Made by a program: the position numbers and the translations under genes. The notes under the pieces were generated by a model that saw only the letters and a program-made list of their open reading frames with translations, was not told the origin of the DNA and did not search any database. From Leptospira bouyouniensis (GTDB lineage: Bacteria > Spirochaetota > Leptospiria > Leptospirales > Leptospiraceae): a stretch of DNA of 64,000 nt. Below, one piece after another: positions 53,710-62,522 of this stretch; position 1 is the first letter of the stretch, and each line of letters starts with the position of its first letter. The stretch is from positions 434,001 through 498,000 of the forward strand of contig NZ_RQFT01000003.1 of NCBI RefSeq assembly GCF_004769525.1, in the 5' to 3' direction.

Positions 53710-55401
53710 ATGAAGTTTTGGAAATTTGGCTTGGTCTCCATTACCATCGTCAGTTTAAGTTTTGGAAATTGTAATCCTATTAAAAAAAGTGATCCGTTCA
53801 GTGATAATTTACTTTTACTTATTTTATTGAATGCACTTACAAATGCTCGCGAATTGGATTGCACATTTGATCCTTCTAGTTCGGATTCTCTTTACGCTGA
53901 CCAGTGGCACCTACAAAACTACGGTCAATTAGGTGGAACCACGGGTGAAGACGCTAGAGTCAAACCTATCTGGGACCAAGGTTATTCTGGAAACCAGGTG
54001 ATTGTCAGTGTTGTCGATGATGGAATCGATATCCGACATGAAGATTTAACAGCAAATATGTCGGTTTCCACACGGGGTCTCAATTTATTTAATAATACAT
54101 TCAATCCATCCCATTCTTATATAAACAGTTTTCACGGAACATCTGTTGGAGGAGTGATAGGATCGAGTGGTGGGAATGGAATCGGTGTTAGGGGAGCCGC
54201 ACCTTGTTCCAAACTTGTAGGTGTTAATATTCTGGAAAAATCAACAATCTATACTTCAGACGAATACCGAGCTATGGTAAACGAATCTGCGAAGGTTTTT
54301 ATATCAAATAATAGTTGGGGTTCCCCTGATTTATACGGTTGGTTATGGCCATCCAATTCTTTATGGCAACAAGGAATTAATGAAGGTGTGACATTTGGTC
54401 GTGGTGGTAAAGGAACTGTTTATTTTTGGGCTGCCGGTAACGGAGCGAATGGTGGAACAGTCGCATCACCCGTATTAGTTGACAATGCAAATTATGATGG
54501 CCAGGCAAATTATTATGGAGTGATGGCAATTGGAGGTATTGGTCAAAATGGTGTCAAAGCAACCTATTCCGAATCAGGTGCCAATCTTTGGGTAGTCGCA
54601 CATACTCAAGGGAATAATGCAACGGCCTATACTACTGCAATTTCCACAACAGATGCTTCGGGTGGATTTGGACTCAATGCAGGTGGAACTTCTGGTGATT
54701 ATGTTTTTTCGAGTTATACAAGAAGGTTTAATGGAACATCTTCTGCAACACCACTTGCTGCCGGTGTAGCAGCTTTACTTTTGAGTAAATATCCAAATTT
54801 AAGTTGGAGAGATGTAAGAGAGTTAATTGCTTATTCCGCCAGACAAAATGATGCCGCGGATCCTGATTGGACGATGAACGCTGCGGGTTTGAATATCAAT
54901 CATAAATACGGATTTGGAGCCATCGATGCGACACAACTTTTTGTCCGTGCCAATTTATGGACTCCAATCACGGCTGCATTCAAAGCGGAAACAATGAATT
55001 CTGTTTCTCCTGGCACTTCCATTCCAGACAATGATCTTGTTACGGGAGCAAGTGTTGCTTATCCTGTATCCTCTTCGGTAACCTATATAGAATATGTTGA
55101 TGTTGAGTTTACTTCAAATCATACTTATTTTCCGGAGTTAAGGATTACTATCACTTCCCCTAGTGGAACCGTTAGCGTTTTATCAGAAGTTCATGCCTGT
55201 CGAAATCCTATAAACAATTCCGGATGTACATCTGGGAATACTTCGATTGCAACAATGACAGGTTCTTCTACATATCGATTTGGTCTCACTCGATTACTCG
55301 GAGAAAATCCAAACGGAAGTTGGACCATTCGAGTTTTTGATGGTGGAGCTGGAGATACAGGATCTATACAAACGGTTCGATTGAGAATTTATGGGAGGTA
55401 A
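53710..55401 (+). CDS. Kexin/furin-like S8 serine protease lipoprotein with P-domain
   Basis: 563 residues. A lipoprotein signal (SITIVSLSFGNC) is followed almost at once by the subtilisin domain, without an N-terminal propeptide. The triad is Asp103 (VVDDGID), His142 (FHGTSVGG) and Ser344 (GTSSATPLAAG); AAGNGANGG is the oxyanion region. A P-proprotein-convertase domain is at about 425-563 (PELRITITSPSGT, NGSWTIRVFDGGAGDTG). It is predicted to act at the cell surface with preference after basic residues, as in kexins. The next gene, 3 bp away, encodes a propeptide-like protein. Confidence 0.93.
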   Translation: MKFWKFGLVSITIVSLSFGNCNPIKKSDPFSDNLLLLILLNALTNARELDCTFDPSSSDSLYADQWHLQNYGQLGGTTGEDARVKPIWDQGYSGNQVIVSVVDDGIDIRHEDLTANMSVSTRGLNLFNNTFNPSHSYINSFHGTSVGGVIGSSGGNGIGVRGAAPCSKLVGVNILEKSTIYTSDEYRAMVNESAKVFISNNSWGSPDLYGWLWPSNSLWQQGINEGVTFGRGGKGTVYFWAAGNGANGGTVASPVLVDNANYDGQANYYGVMAIGGIGQNGVKATYSESGANLWVVAHTQGNNATAYTTAISTTDASGGFGLNAGGTSGDYVFSSYTRRFNGTSSATPLAAGVAALLLSKYPNLSWRDVRELIAYSARQNDAADPDWTMNAAGLNINHKYGFGAIDATQLFVRANLWTPITAAFKAETMNSVSPGTSIPDNDLVTGASVAYPVSSSVTYIEYVDVEFTSNHTYFPELRITITSPSGTVSVLSEVHACRNPINNSGCTSGNTSIATMTGSSTYRFGLTRLLGENPNGSWTIRVFDGGAGDTGSIQTVRLRIYGR

Positions 55402-55404
55402 TGT

Positions 55405-56007
55405 ATGAAATTTTTAGATTTAATACCAAATCAAAACACAATAAATTTTAAAAATCAGTTTTTTAAACTAATACTATTTACTCTAATTATTGTATGTTTT
55501 CAAACTTTGGAAGCAAAAGAACCTCCTAACCAAATTTCATTTACGGAAGGTGGGATCCAAAAAACTTTCTATCGAAATCCGAATGTAGAAGCTGAATACA
55601 TTGATCCAAATTTAATCAATTCACAACAAAACAAAAGTTTGGGGAATATGAAATTGAAGGCTGGATGGAATTTCCGCCAATCTGGAAAACCAATAATAGC
55701 AAAACAATCAAAGTCGAATGTTTCAACAAAGGTGACGGAAGTATACAATCCTGGAGTAGGATCTGGACCCAATATTGTTTTGCCTGGAGTTATCATTGTT
55801 TCGTTCAAAAAAGACCAAACAAATGAATCACTTTCTAAATTGGCGCAAAAATTTAAAATTCAGTTATTACACCATTTAAGTCCACGTTTAGCAAGCTTTC
55901 AAACAGAGTCTGGATTTTTGTCTGTAGAAAAGGCCGTTGAGGTTTTGACTGATGAATCTATTTTAGAAGCATACCCAGAGACTGCAGTAGAAAAAGTATT
56001 AAAATAA
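55405..56007 (+). CDS. Exported propeptide/inhibitor-like partner of the S8 protease
   Basis: 200 residues. Signal LILFTLIIVCFQTLEA precedes an unstructured Asn/Lys-rich part. The C-terminal 80 residues (PGVIIVSFKKDQTNESLSKLAQKF, then LSPRLASFQTESGFLSVEKAVEVL, ending LEAYPE) have the beta-alpha-beta pattern of subtilase propeptides: V-I-V-x-F-K, then ...V-L-x-x-D-x-x-V-x-x-x-x-P-E. As the neighbouring protease has none, this is likely its separately encoded chaperone or inhibitor. The family match is by pattern only. Confidence 0.7.
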   Translation: MKFLDLIPNQNTINFKNQFFKLILFTLIIVCFQTLEAKEPPNQISFTEGGIQKTFYRNPNVEAEYIDPNLINSQQNKSLGNMKLKAGWNFRQSGKPIIAKQSKSNVSTKVTEVYNPGVGSGPNIVLPGVIIVSFKKDQTNESLSKLAQKFKIQLLHHLSPRLASFQTESGFLSVEKAVEVLTDESILEAYPETAVEKVLK

Positions 56008-56028
56008 AATGATAAAGATATATTTTTT

Positions 56029-57639
56029 TTACAATGCTAAATAGAAATAAATAAGTTTTAGAATTTCTAACTTACGCACAGGTTTTGGCAGATAAGATGT
56101 TATCCCCGCCAAGATACTATTTCTAATCACTTCTTTTTGAACATTTGCTGAAATTGCTATGATCGGAATTGTATAGAGTGGATCAACATTTCGATGTTGT
56201 TCATATTGCCGTATGTGTTTAGTAGCTTCTAAACCATCCATCTCTGGCATTTGCATATCCATAAGTATTATATCAAATTTCTCTAATTGAAACATTTGAA
56301 ACGCTTCTTTCCCATTTTTTGCAGTCACAATTTCAATGGGATATTTTCTTAAAAATGTTTTGATGATATAAACATTTTCTAAAGAATCTTCAGCTAATAA
56401 AATTTTACATCTTGGAAATTGATCAGGTTCAGGTAATTCCAAATCCAACCAATGTTGGTGAATAATCGAATCTTTGTTTACTATTCCTTCATAAGGAATC
56501 TTAATAATGAATTTTGATCCTTTCCCTAATTCACTTTGTACTGAAATATCACCATTCATCATTAAAATTAAATTTTTTGTAATGGTAAGACCAAGTCCTG
56601 TTCCACCATATTTTCGTGTAGTGGAACTATCAACTTGTGTGAAACTTTCAAAAATTGAATTTAGTTTTTCCTTTGGTATTCCTATGCCTGTATCTTCAAC
56701 GATTAATATTAAATACTTTTTGTCATCGCTTAACAATGCTTTAACAATTATACTTCCTACTTCAGTGAATTTCATGGAATTTCCAATTAAATTAATCAAA
56801 ATTTGTTGGATACGAGTAGAATCTCCTTTTGTATGTTCTGCGATATCGTCGCTTACAAAATAAGAAATTTGAATTCCTTTTGCGTTTGCTTTCATCAAGA
56901 AAAGTGAAATCGTTTCATTCAAAAGTTCGTGAACTGAATATTCGATATGTTCCATTTCTAATTTCCCAGATTCAATTCGTGAAAAGTCTAAAATATCATT
57001 GATAATGTTATACAATGCCTTTCCAGAATTTCTAAGTACCGTTAGGTATTCTAATTGTTCATCAGATAAATTTGTTTCTGTTAAGGTGTCTGCCATTCCA
57101 AGAATGGCATTGAGAGGAGTTCTAATTTCATGACTCATTGAAGCCAAAAAATCAGTTTTTGCTTGGGATGCTTTTTTTGCTTCCGCTTCCCTTTCTTTTG
57201 CAAAAACCATTTGTTCTCTTAATAATTTCTCTCTCGTTACTTGTTGCGAAACATCTGAGATTTGAATCATACAAAATCGATTCGGCTCATCATCAATTGA
57301 AATTGGAATGATATGTAGGTATTGAAAAATCCTTTCATTTTGTTTCATCTTTTGTTCGTTGTCAAACAAAGGAAATGGAAATGGATTTAATGTATGGGTA
57401 AGTATTGAATATTGTGAGAATTCTAGACATTGTTCAATTGATTTTAATGTACGAGTTCCTACTAATTCAGGAAATACATCAAAAATTAATTTGTTCTCAA
57501 TTTTTTGATCAGCTAAAAATGAATTTTTTAGAAACCAATGATTTGTTAATATGATTTTAAAATTTTGATCTAAAATCAGAATTCCTATTCCTGATTTTTT
57601 AACTATCGTTAATAGGTGTTTTTCGTTTAAAAAACTCAC
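56029..57639 (-). CDS. Hybrid sensor histidine kinase (PAS-HisKA-HATPase-REC)
   Basis: 536 residues. A PAS-like region (about 10-130, starting LLTIVKKSGIGILILDQNFK) is followed by HisKA with MSHEIRTPLNAILG (phospho-His near 170). The HATPase has EDTGIGIPKEKL and GGTGLGLTITKNL. A receiver is at about 415-530 with ILLAEDS, ILMDMQMPEMDG (phospho-Asp) and LPKPVR. No transmembrane helix, so cytoplasmic. It is the last gene of a unit with a CheC-like phosphatase and a single-domain receiver, starting 1 bp into the stop of the CheC-like gene. Confidence 0.94.
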   Translation of the reverse strand: MSFLNEKHLLTIVKKSGIGILILDQNFKIILTNHWFLKNSFLADQKIENKLIFDVFPELVGTRTLKSIEQCLEFSQYSILTHTLNPFPFPLFDNEQKMKQNERIFQYLHIIPISIDDEPNRFCMIQISDVSQQVTREKLLREQMVFAKEREAEAKKASQAKTDFLASMSHEIRTPLNAILGMADTLTETNLSDEQLEYLTVLRNSGKALYNIINDILDFSRIESGKLEMEHIEYSVHELLNETISLFLMKANAKGIQISYFVSDDIAEHTKGDSTRIQQILINLIGNSMKFTEVGSIIVKALLSDDKKYLILIVEDTGIGIPKEKLNSIFESFTQVDSSTTRKYGGTGLGLTITKNLILMMNGDISVQSELGKGSKFIIKIPYEGIVNKDSIIHQHWLDLELPEPDQFPRCKILLAEDSLENVYIIKTFLRKYPIEIVTAKNGKEAFQMFQLEKFDIILMDMQMPEMDGLEATKHIRQYEQHRNVDPLYTIPIIAISANVQKEVIRNSILAGITSYLPKPVRKLEILKLIYFYLAL

Positions 57640-58247
57640 TACTTTAACTTTTCAATGAGTACTCGAGAAAGATTTTTGATACTATCGAAATTTAGAATAA
57701 AGAATATATAACCTTTGATTTCTTTTCCTTTTAACTGATAATCAATAAATACTAATAAAATTGAATTATCTTCATTTGGATTTGGGTTACGATTTAAAAG
57801 AATTTCTTCATATTTTCCTGAGAAAAATTCTGGCACTTGAGTTTCAATTTTGTAATCGGACATCTTTGCCAAATTTGATAAAATTGCATTTAATATTATG
57901 TTTCCTATTTCGCTCAATGCATCCTTCTCAAATTGAGAAACTTCATTGAGAGCTACGTAGTCTTTCATCATCATCTTTACAATTTCTAAACTGGAACTTT
58001 TATGAAATAAAAGGAAAGCGGAACCATTTCCTATATCTCCCACAAACTTTTGCTCAACTGTACAAACTTCTTGTTCTGCTAAATTTTCAAAATTTCGTGC
58101 TTCAGATTTTGTGATCAGTTTTAAACTTGGAACTGTTAATAGAATTTCATCGGATATCATTTCACTCATCAATTTGGCGGCACCTCCTAAACTGATGTTA
58201 AATAATTCGCAAAGTGAATCTCGTTCTAGTTCCGTTAGGTGGTTCAT
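57639..58247 (-). CDS. CheC/CheX-type phosphatase for CheY-like receivers
   Basis: 202 residues. It has two CheC active-site motifs (E-x2-N ... P): SLCELFNISLGGAAKLMSEM at about 11-30 and ALSEIGNIILNAILSNLAKM at about 110-130. Both are intact, as in true CheC. It removes phosphate from CheY-type receivers. It lies between the receiver gene (ATGA overlap) and the hybrid kinase gene, so it probably acts on that receiver, not on the flagellar motor. Confidence 0.88.
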   Translation of the reverse strand: MNHLTELERDSLCELFNISLGGAAKLMSEMISDEILLTVPSLKLITKSEARNFENLAEQEVCTVEQKFVGDIGNGSAFLLFHKSSSLEIVKMMMKDYVALNEVSQFEKDALSEIGNIILNAILSNLAKMSDYKIETQVPEFFSGKYEEILLNRNPNPNEDNSILLVFIDYQLKGKEIKGYIFFILNFDSIKNLSRVLIEKLK

Positions 58248-58609
58248 AAATTTTCCAATTCAGGTATGATTTTTTCAGCTGTGACTGGTTTTTCAATGAA
58301 TACAATGGCAAGGTCTTTTGCCTTATTTTTAATGGCATCCTGTATATTAGCAGTAATTAACATAATTTTTGAATTTGGGTAATTTGATTTTAAAATTCCG
58401 ACCAAATCTAGGCCAGAAAGTGTACCTGGCATATTTTGATCCAAACTAAACAAGTCAATGTCTGGATGTTCTGGCAAAATTGATTTCGCCTTATCCGCTG
58501 ATTCAGCTTCCAAGATCTCCCAATTGGGGTATTTTTCGGAGATAATTTTCCGAATCATCAATCTGGTGACAGTGCTGTCATCAACTATGAGAGCTTTTTT
58601 TTGTGACAT
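58244..58609 (-). CDS. Single-domain response regulator (CheY-like)
   Basis: 121 residues, a stand-alone receiver. Acidic pocket KALIVDDSTV, phospho-acceptor Asp in LFSLDQNMPG, Thr in LITAN and Lys in IEKPV. It has no output domain. It leads the receiver-CheC-hybrid kinase unit, overlapping the CheC-like start as ATGA. Divergent from the MORN lipoprotein gene. Confidence 0.93.
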   Translation of the reverse strand: MSQKKALIVDDSTVTRLMIRKIISEKYPNWEILEAESADKAKSILPEHPDIDLFSLDQNMPGTLSGLDLVGILKSNYPNSKIMLITANIQDAIKNKAKDLAIVFIEKPVTAEKIIPELENL

Positions 58610-58689
58610 ATGGATTGCCTTAAATACAAACTAGTTTTAAATGAGCATGTACAGACTTAGTCGACGAAAAAATCTCAAGTAAGCCATCC

Positions 58690-59187
58690 ATGCGTTCTAA
58701 ATACTTTATCGTTTTATTTTTCTATCTTTTTGTATTTTGTAAGTCGAATCAAAAAATTTGCGAAGGCGAAAATTGCCGAAATGGGAAACACTCCATCCAA
58801 TATGAAAATGGTGACTTCTTTGAAGGTGAATTTTTTGAAGACATCAAACATGGATTTGGATCATACCATTATGCCAATGGAGATGTATTTGAAGGTGAGT
58901 ACAAATATGGTTATAAGGAAGGACAGGGATCTTATCGTTATGCCAATGGAGATCGATTCACAGGTAATTTTGAAAAAGGGAAAAAAGAAGGATTAGGCAA
59001 ATATATTTTTGCCGACGGATTCATTTTGGAAGGAACTTGGTCTCAAAATGAATTATCAGGGAAGGCAAAAATTACAAATGCAAAAGGAAGTTTGGTGCTA
59101 GAAGGTTACTGGCACCATAACAAATTCATTGGTTTAAAACCAAGAGTGACATCAAACGATACGATCGAAATTTCGAATCCCGAGTGA
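58690..59187 (+). CDS. MORN-repeat lipoprotein
   Basis: 165 residues. Lipoprotein signal IVLFFYLFVFC, then four to five MORN repeats of about 23 residues with the form Y-x-N-G-D-x-F-x-G-x-F/Y and G-x-G (YENGDFFEGEF, YANGDVFEGEY, YANGDRFTGNF, FADGFILEGTW). MORN repeats form an extended beta-ribbon that may bind lipids or proteins. Its 3' end overlaps convergent metF by 36 bp. Confidence 0.9.
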   Translation: MRSKYFIVLFFYLFVFCKSNQKICEGENCRNGKHSIQYENGDFFEGEFFEDIKHGFGSYHYANGDVFEGEYKYGYKEGQGSYRYANGDRFTGNFEKGKKEGLGKYIFADGFILEGTWSQNELSGKAKITNAKGSLVLEGYWHHNKFIGLKPRVTSNDTIEISNPE

Positions 59188-60039
59188 TTCGTATATTTTA
59201 CGAGTGGCTTTCGATTTGTTTAATGTGTACATATGGATCCCAGCAATTTTGTGATCCAATAAATCTCGCACTTGTTCTGTAGCCCAGTGTATGCCCACAT
59301 TTTCAGCGTAAGAATCGTCTTCAGCACGCGATAAGGATTTCAGTAGTTTTGCTGGAAAATTGGTTCCAAGTGAGAGTTCTGCCATACGTGCCATCCCCTT
59401 TCGAGAAGTGACAGGCATAATCCCTGCAATGATTGGAACTTTTATACCTGCAATTTCACAACGTTCAACATAGTCATAGAAATGATTGTTATCAAAAAAC
59501 ATTTGGGTACAAATGTAATCCGCTCCTTGGTCCACTTTCCATTTTAAGTATTCAATTTCTTTCAAACGATTCGGTGTGGAAGGATGACCTTCCGGGAATC
59601 CTGCAACGCCAATTCCCATATTTGGATATTCTTTTTTAATAAATCCAACTAACTCACCTGCATAGGCAAACCCATGGTCAGTTTTTTGAAAGTCTTGTTG
59701 ACCTTTTGGTGGGTCACCACGAAGAGCCATGATGTTATGAATCCCACTTTTGTCGTATCGTTTTAAAATTTCGCCAATTTCGTCTTTCGTTGAACCTACA
59801 CAAGTAAGATGACTAACAATCGTTAAGCCAGTTTCTTCTTGTAATTTAACAACTAAATCATGAGTTAAGTGTCTGGTGGATCCGCCAGCACCGTAAGTGA
59901 CACTCACATATGCCGGGTTCATTTGGGAAAGTTCTTGGATATTTCGAAACAAATCCTCTGAAGCTTCTTCATTTTTTGGAGGGAAAAATTCGAAGCTGAT
60001 CGTAGTTTGTTTTTTTCCAAGGATCTGAGAAATGTGCAT
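59152..60039 (-). CDS. metF: 5,10-Methylenetetrahydrofolate reductase
   Basis: 295 residues of standard length. FAD TIM-barrel marks are SFEFFPPKNEEA (catalytic Glu), PAYVSVTYGAGGS, HLTCVGST, ALRGDPPKG and QMFFDNNHFYDY. It makes 5-methyl-THF for methionine synthesis. It overlaps the MORN gene convergently. The SDR gene lies 12 bp upstream on the same strand. Confidence 0.97.
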   Translation of the reverse strand: MHISQILGKKQTTISFEFFPPKNEEASEDLFRNIQELSQMNPAYVSVTYGAGGSTRHLTHDLVVKLQEETGLTIVSHLTCVGSTKDEIGEILKRYDKSGIHNIMALRGDPPKGQQDFQKTDHGFAYAGELVGFIKKEYPNMGIGVAGFPEGHPSTPNRLKEIEYLKWKVDQGADYICTQMFFDNNHFYDYVERCEIAGIKVPIIAGIMPVTSRKGMARMAELSLGTNFPAKLLKSLSRAEDDSYAENVGIHWATEQVRDLLDHKIAGIHMYTLNKSKATRKIYESLGIRNFDRIV

Positions 60040-60051
60040 AAAACCTATCCT

Positions 60052-60867
60052 CTAAACAGGAATATTTTTCTCAAGTCCCTTGTTGGCAAGTAACCAACCT
60101 TTTGACGCTTTTGTTTTCATCGCAAGCCAGAGGGAAAACTTAGGAAATAAGGCAGGCATGATGACAATTGTGGATCGAAGATACGAAGGCACAAGGACTT
60201 CTCCTGGATTCTTTTCAATCGCCTTACAAATTGCTTTGGCTACTTGCTCGGGTTCGATTACAGGTGTAAAAAACGAAGGTTTTACCCCATCGATCATTCT
60301 AGTTTTTGCCATAGAGGGACAAATCCAGCTAACACCAATTTGAGTATCGTATAATTCCATTTTTAAAGCTTGGGAAAAACCAACCATAGCATGTTTAGTC
60401 GCAGAATAGGTAACGGTTCCTTCCGTTCCAAATTTACCTGCAATACTCGCCAAATTGATGATCGTAGCCTCTTTTTGCTCTCGAAGGATTGGCAAAGATT
60501 CATGTACCAACTTCATCGGTCCATGTATATTGATTTGTAATGCTTTTTCCCAAACGGAAAAATCTTTACCTTCAAATGGGCCACTTGGTGCAATCCCTGC
60601 GTTATTGATGAGGATCTGAAAACTGAGTTTATTTTTTTTAATTTTTTTGATGAGTGATACAATTTGTTCTTCTTTGGACAAATCACAAACATAGCCATAG
60701 AATTTTCTACCGAGTGACTCTACTTTCATTTGGATTTCTTTCATTAGTGTGGAGCTTATATCGACACCAATGATATCATTTCCTTCTTTGGCCAATCGTT
60801 CTGCAGTAAGAGCACCAATTCCCATACCACAACCTGTAATTAAAATCGTGTTTCCTGATAATTTCAT
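60052..60867 (-). CDS. Short-chain dehydrogenase/reductase
   Basis: 271-residue SDR. Cofactor motif TGCGMGIGALTAERLA (GxxxGxG), NNAGIAPSG, catalytic Ser in NLASIAGKF and YSATKHAMVGF (Tyr-x3-Lys). The hydrophobic C-terminus (STIVIMPALFPKFSLWLAMK) suggests membrane contact and a lipid-like substrate. Upstream of metF by 12 bp, so possibly co-transcribed, with no clear functional link. Divergent from birA. Confidence 0.93.
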   Translation of the reverse strand: MKLSGNTILITGCGMGIGALTAERLAKEGNDIIGVDISSTLMKEIQMKVESLGRKFYGYVCDLSKEEQIVSLIKKIKKNKLSFQILINNAGIAPSGPFEGKDFSVWEKALQINIHGPMKLVHESLPILREQKEATIINLASIAGKFGTEGTVTYSATKHAMVGFSQALKMELYDTQIGVSWICPSMAKTRMIDGVKPSFFTPVIEPEQVAKAICKAIEKNPGEVLVPSYLRSTIVIMPALFPKFSLWLAMKTKASKGWLLANKGLEKNIPV

Positions 60868-60928
60868 ACGATGAATCTAAGCGATTTTTTGGTTTCGTCA
60901 ATCTGAATCATATACGAAATAGACTCAA

Positions 60929-61684
60929 ATGCAGTACCGTCTTTTAAAACCTGAATTAGGCCATCGGTTACCATCTGTCAATTCTACCAACGAATGGATT
61001 AGAAATCCTGAAATCCCTTTTGGTTCTTGGGTAATTGCCGAAGAACAAACTGAAGGCAAAGGACGTGGCAATAATATTTGGCAGTCGTTAGGTGAAGAAC
61101 CTCTGATTTTTTCAGGTAAACTCCGGCTTTCAGCTGCTGAAATTTCTTTGCCTTTATTATCGATTTTTGTTTCATCTGCACTTCTCAAAACAATTTTTGC
61201 ATTTTTTCCCGATCGTGAAGAAGACACCACCATCAAATGGCCAAATGATATTTATAAACACGAAAAAAAAGTAGCTGGAATTTTGGTACAATCTGAATTC
61301 ACAAACGGCGTTTATGATGTTGTGATTGGCATTGGACTTAACTTTTTTGGAAATCTAATCCCTGAACCTCTAATCGATAAGGCAACATATTTATGTGAAT
61401 CCAAAATGGGTGAAGGGGAACTCGAAAGGTTCGTCAATCATTTAGTAATTGAAATCAACCAAGCAGTGATCAATTTACTGGATCCAAGCCAAGTCATGAA
61501 AGATTTGGTTTGGATTGAAGCACATTCTTTATTAAAGAACAAGGTCATCGAAGCAGAATGGGAAGAAAGAATCGTAAGAGGAAGAGTTTTGGGAATTGAT
61601 GAATTAGGATTCCTTCTCATTATGACTGAAACTGGCCAAAAGATTGAACTCATGGACACTTCACCAAAATTTCGGATGATATAA
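60929..61684 (+). CDS. birA: Biotin--protein ligase (short, no HTH)
   Basis: 251 residues. Catalytic loop EGKGRGNNIW and IKWPNDIYKHEKKVAGILVQSEF are the family marks. The N-terminal DNA-binding domain of E. coli BirA is absent, so it should not repress biotin genes. It attaches biotin to carboxylases such as acetyl-CoA or propionyl-CoA carboxylase. It abuts coaX directly (stop 61682-61684, start 61685), a common cofactor pair. Confidence 0.93.
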   Translation: MQYRLLKPELGHRLPSVNSTNEWIRNPEIPFGSWVIAEEQTEGKGRGNNIWQSLGEEPLIFSGKLRLSAAEISLPLLSIFVSSALLKTIFAFFPDREEDTTIKWPNDIYKHEKKVAGILVQSEFTNGVYDVVIGIGLNFFGNLIPEPLIDKATYLCESKMGEGELERFVNHLVIEINQAVINLLDPSQVMKDLVWIEAHSLLKNKVIEAEWEERIVRGRVLGIDELGFLLIMTETGQKIELMDTSPKFRMI

Positions 61685-62476
61685 ATGTCAGAATCACCAT
61701 TATTACTAGTTATCGACGTAGGAAACACAAATACAGTATTCGGAGTTTTCCGTGAAGGTGAAGAGACTCCGGATTTCCATAAAAGAACTGTAACTCGAAG
61801 GGATCGAACCTCTGATGAACTTGGTCTTTTTCTTAAAGGATTTTTAACACAAGAGAATGTAAAAGCAGATCGAGTTAAGAGGGCAATTTATTCGAGTGTT
61901 GTACCTTCTCTCAACCCAATTGTGGAAAGGATGTTAGAAGATTGGTTTGATGTAAATCCTTTGCGGGTTCATTACCAAATGAATTTGAATTTTGGCATCA
62001 GTTACCCACGTCCTTTTGAAATTGGAGCGGATCGTTTAGTCAATGCAGCCTATTGTGCAAAAACCTATCCAGGCAAAAAAGCGATTCTCGTAGATTTGGG
62101 AACAGCCACCACATTTTGTGTCATTAGCGAAAAACCAGAATATATAGGTGGAGTGATTGCACCTGGATTAAAAATTTCAATGGATGCATTAACAAGGAAT
62201 ACTGCCCAACTACCACCTATTGTATTTGGATCACCATCTAGAGTGTTAGGCGAATCAACTGTTGAGTCAATCCAAGCAGGATTTTTCTTTGGATGGATTG
62301 GACTTCTGAAAGAAATAGTCAGAGCCATCAAAGATGAACACCCTGGCGATTATGTGGTTGTGGGAACTGGTGGACTTGTCACAACAATCCATGCATCGCA
62401 TAACCAAGTATTTGATGAAATAGATCCAATGATGACTTTAAAAGGATTAAAGATTTTAGCCGATTTAAATTCTTAA
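61685..62476 (+). CDS. coaX: Type III pantothenate kinase
   Basis: 263 residues. ASKHA-fold motifs: [16 protein letters not shown] (phosphate 1), [13 protein letters not shown] (catalytic Asp), [14 protein letters not shown] (phosphate 2), and VVGTGGLVT near the end. It phosphorylates pantothenate in the first step of CoA synthesis and is insensitive to CoA feedback. Co-transcribed with birA. Confidence 0.97.
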   Translation: MSESPLLLVIDVGNTNTVFGVFREGEETPDFHKRTVTRRDRTSDELGLFLKGFLTQENVKADRVKRAIYSSVVPSLNPIVERMLEDWFDVNPLRVHYQMNLNFGISYPRPFEIGADRLVNAAYCAKTYPGKKAILVDLGTATTFCVISEKPEYIGGVIAPGLKISMDALTRNTAQLPPIVFGSPSRVLGESTVESIQAGFFFGWIGLLKEIVRAIKDEHPGDYVVVGTGGLVTTIHASHNQVFDEIDPMMTLKGLKILADLNS

Positions 62477-62498
62477 TTCTTTTTTCTTGATATGTAAA

Positions 62499-62522
62499 TA
62501 CCAGGAAAATTACTGCCTGGTA
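62499..62522. terminator. Small hairpin between convergent coaX and glycosyltransferase genes
   Basis: A 7-bp perfect stem (TACCAGG / CCTGGTA) with a 10-base loop, overlapping the stop codon region of the minus-strand gene. A T-rich run (TTCTTTTTTCTT) lies just before it on the plus strand. A shared terminator is plausible but weak. Confidence 0.4.
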
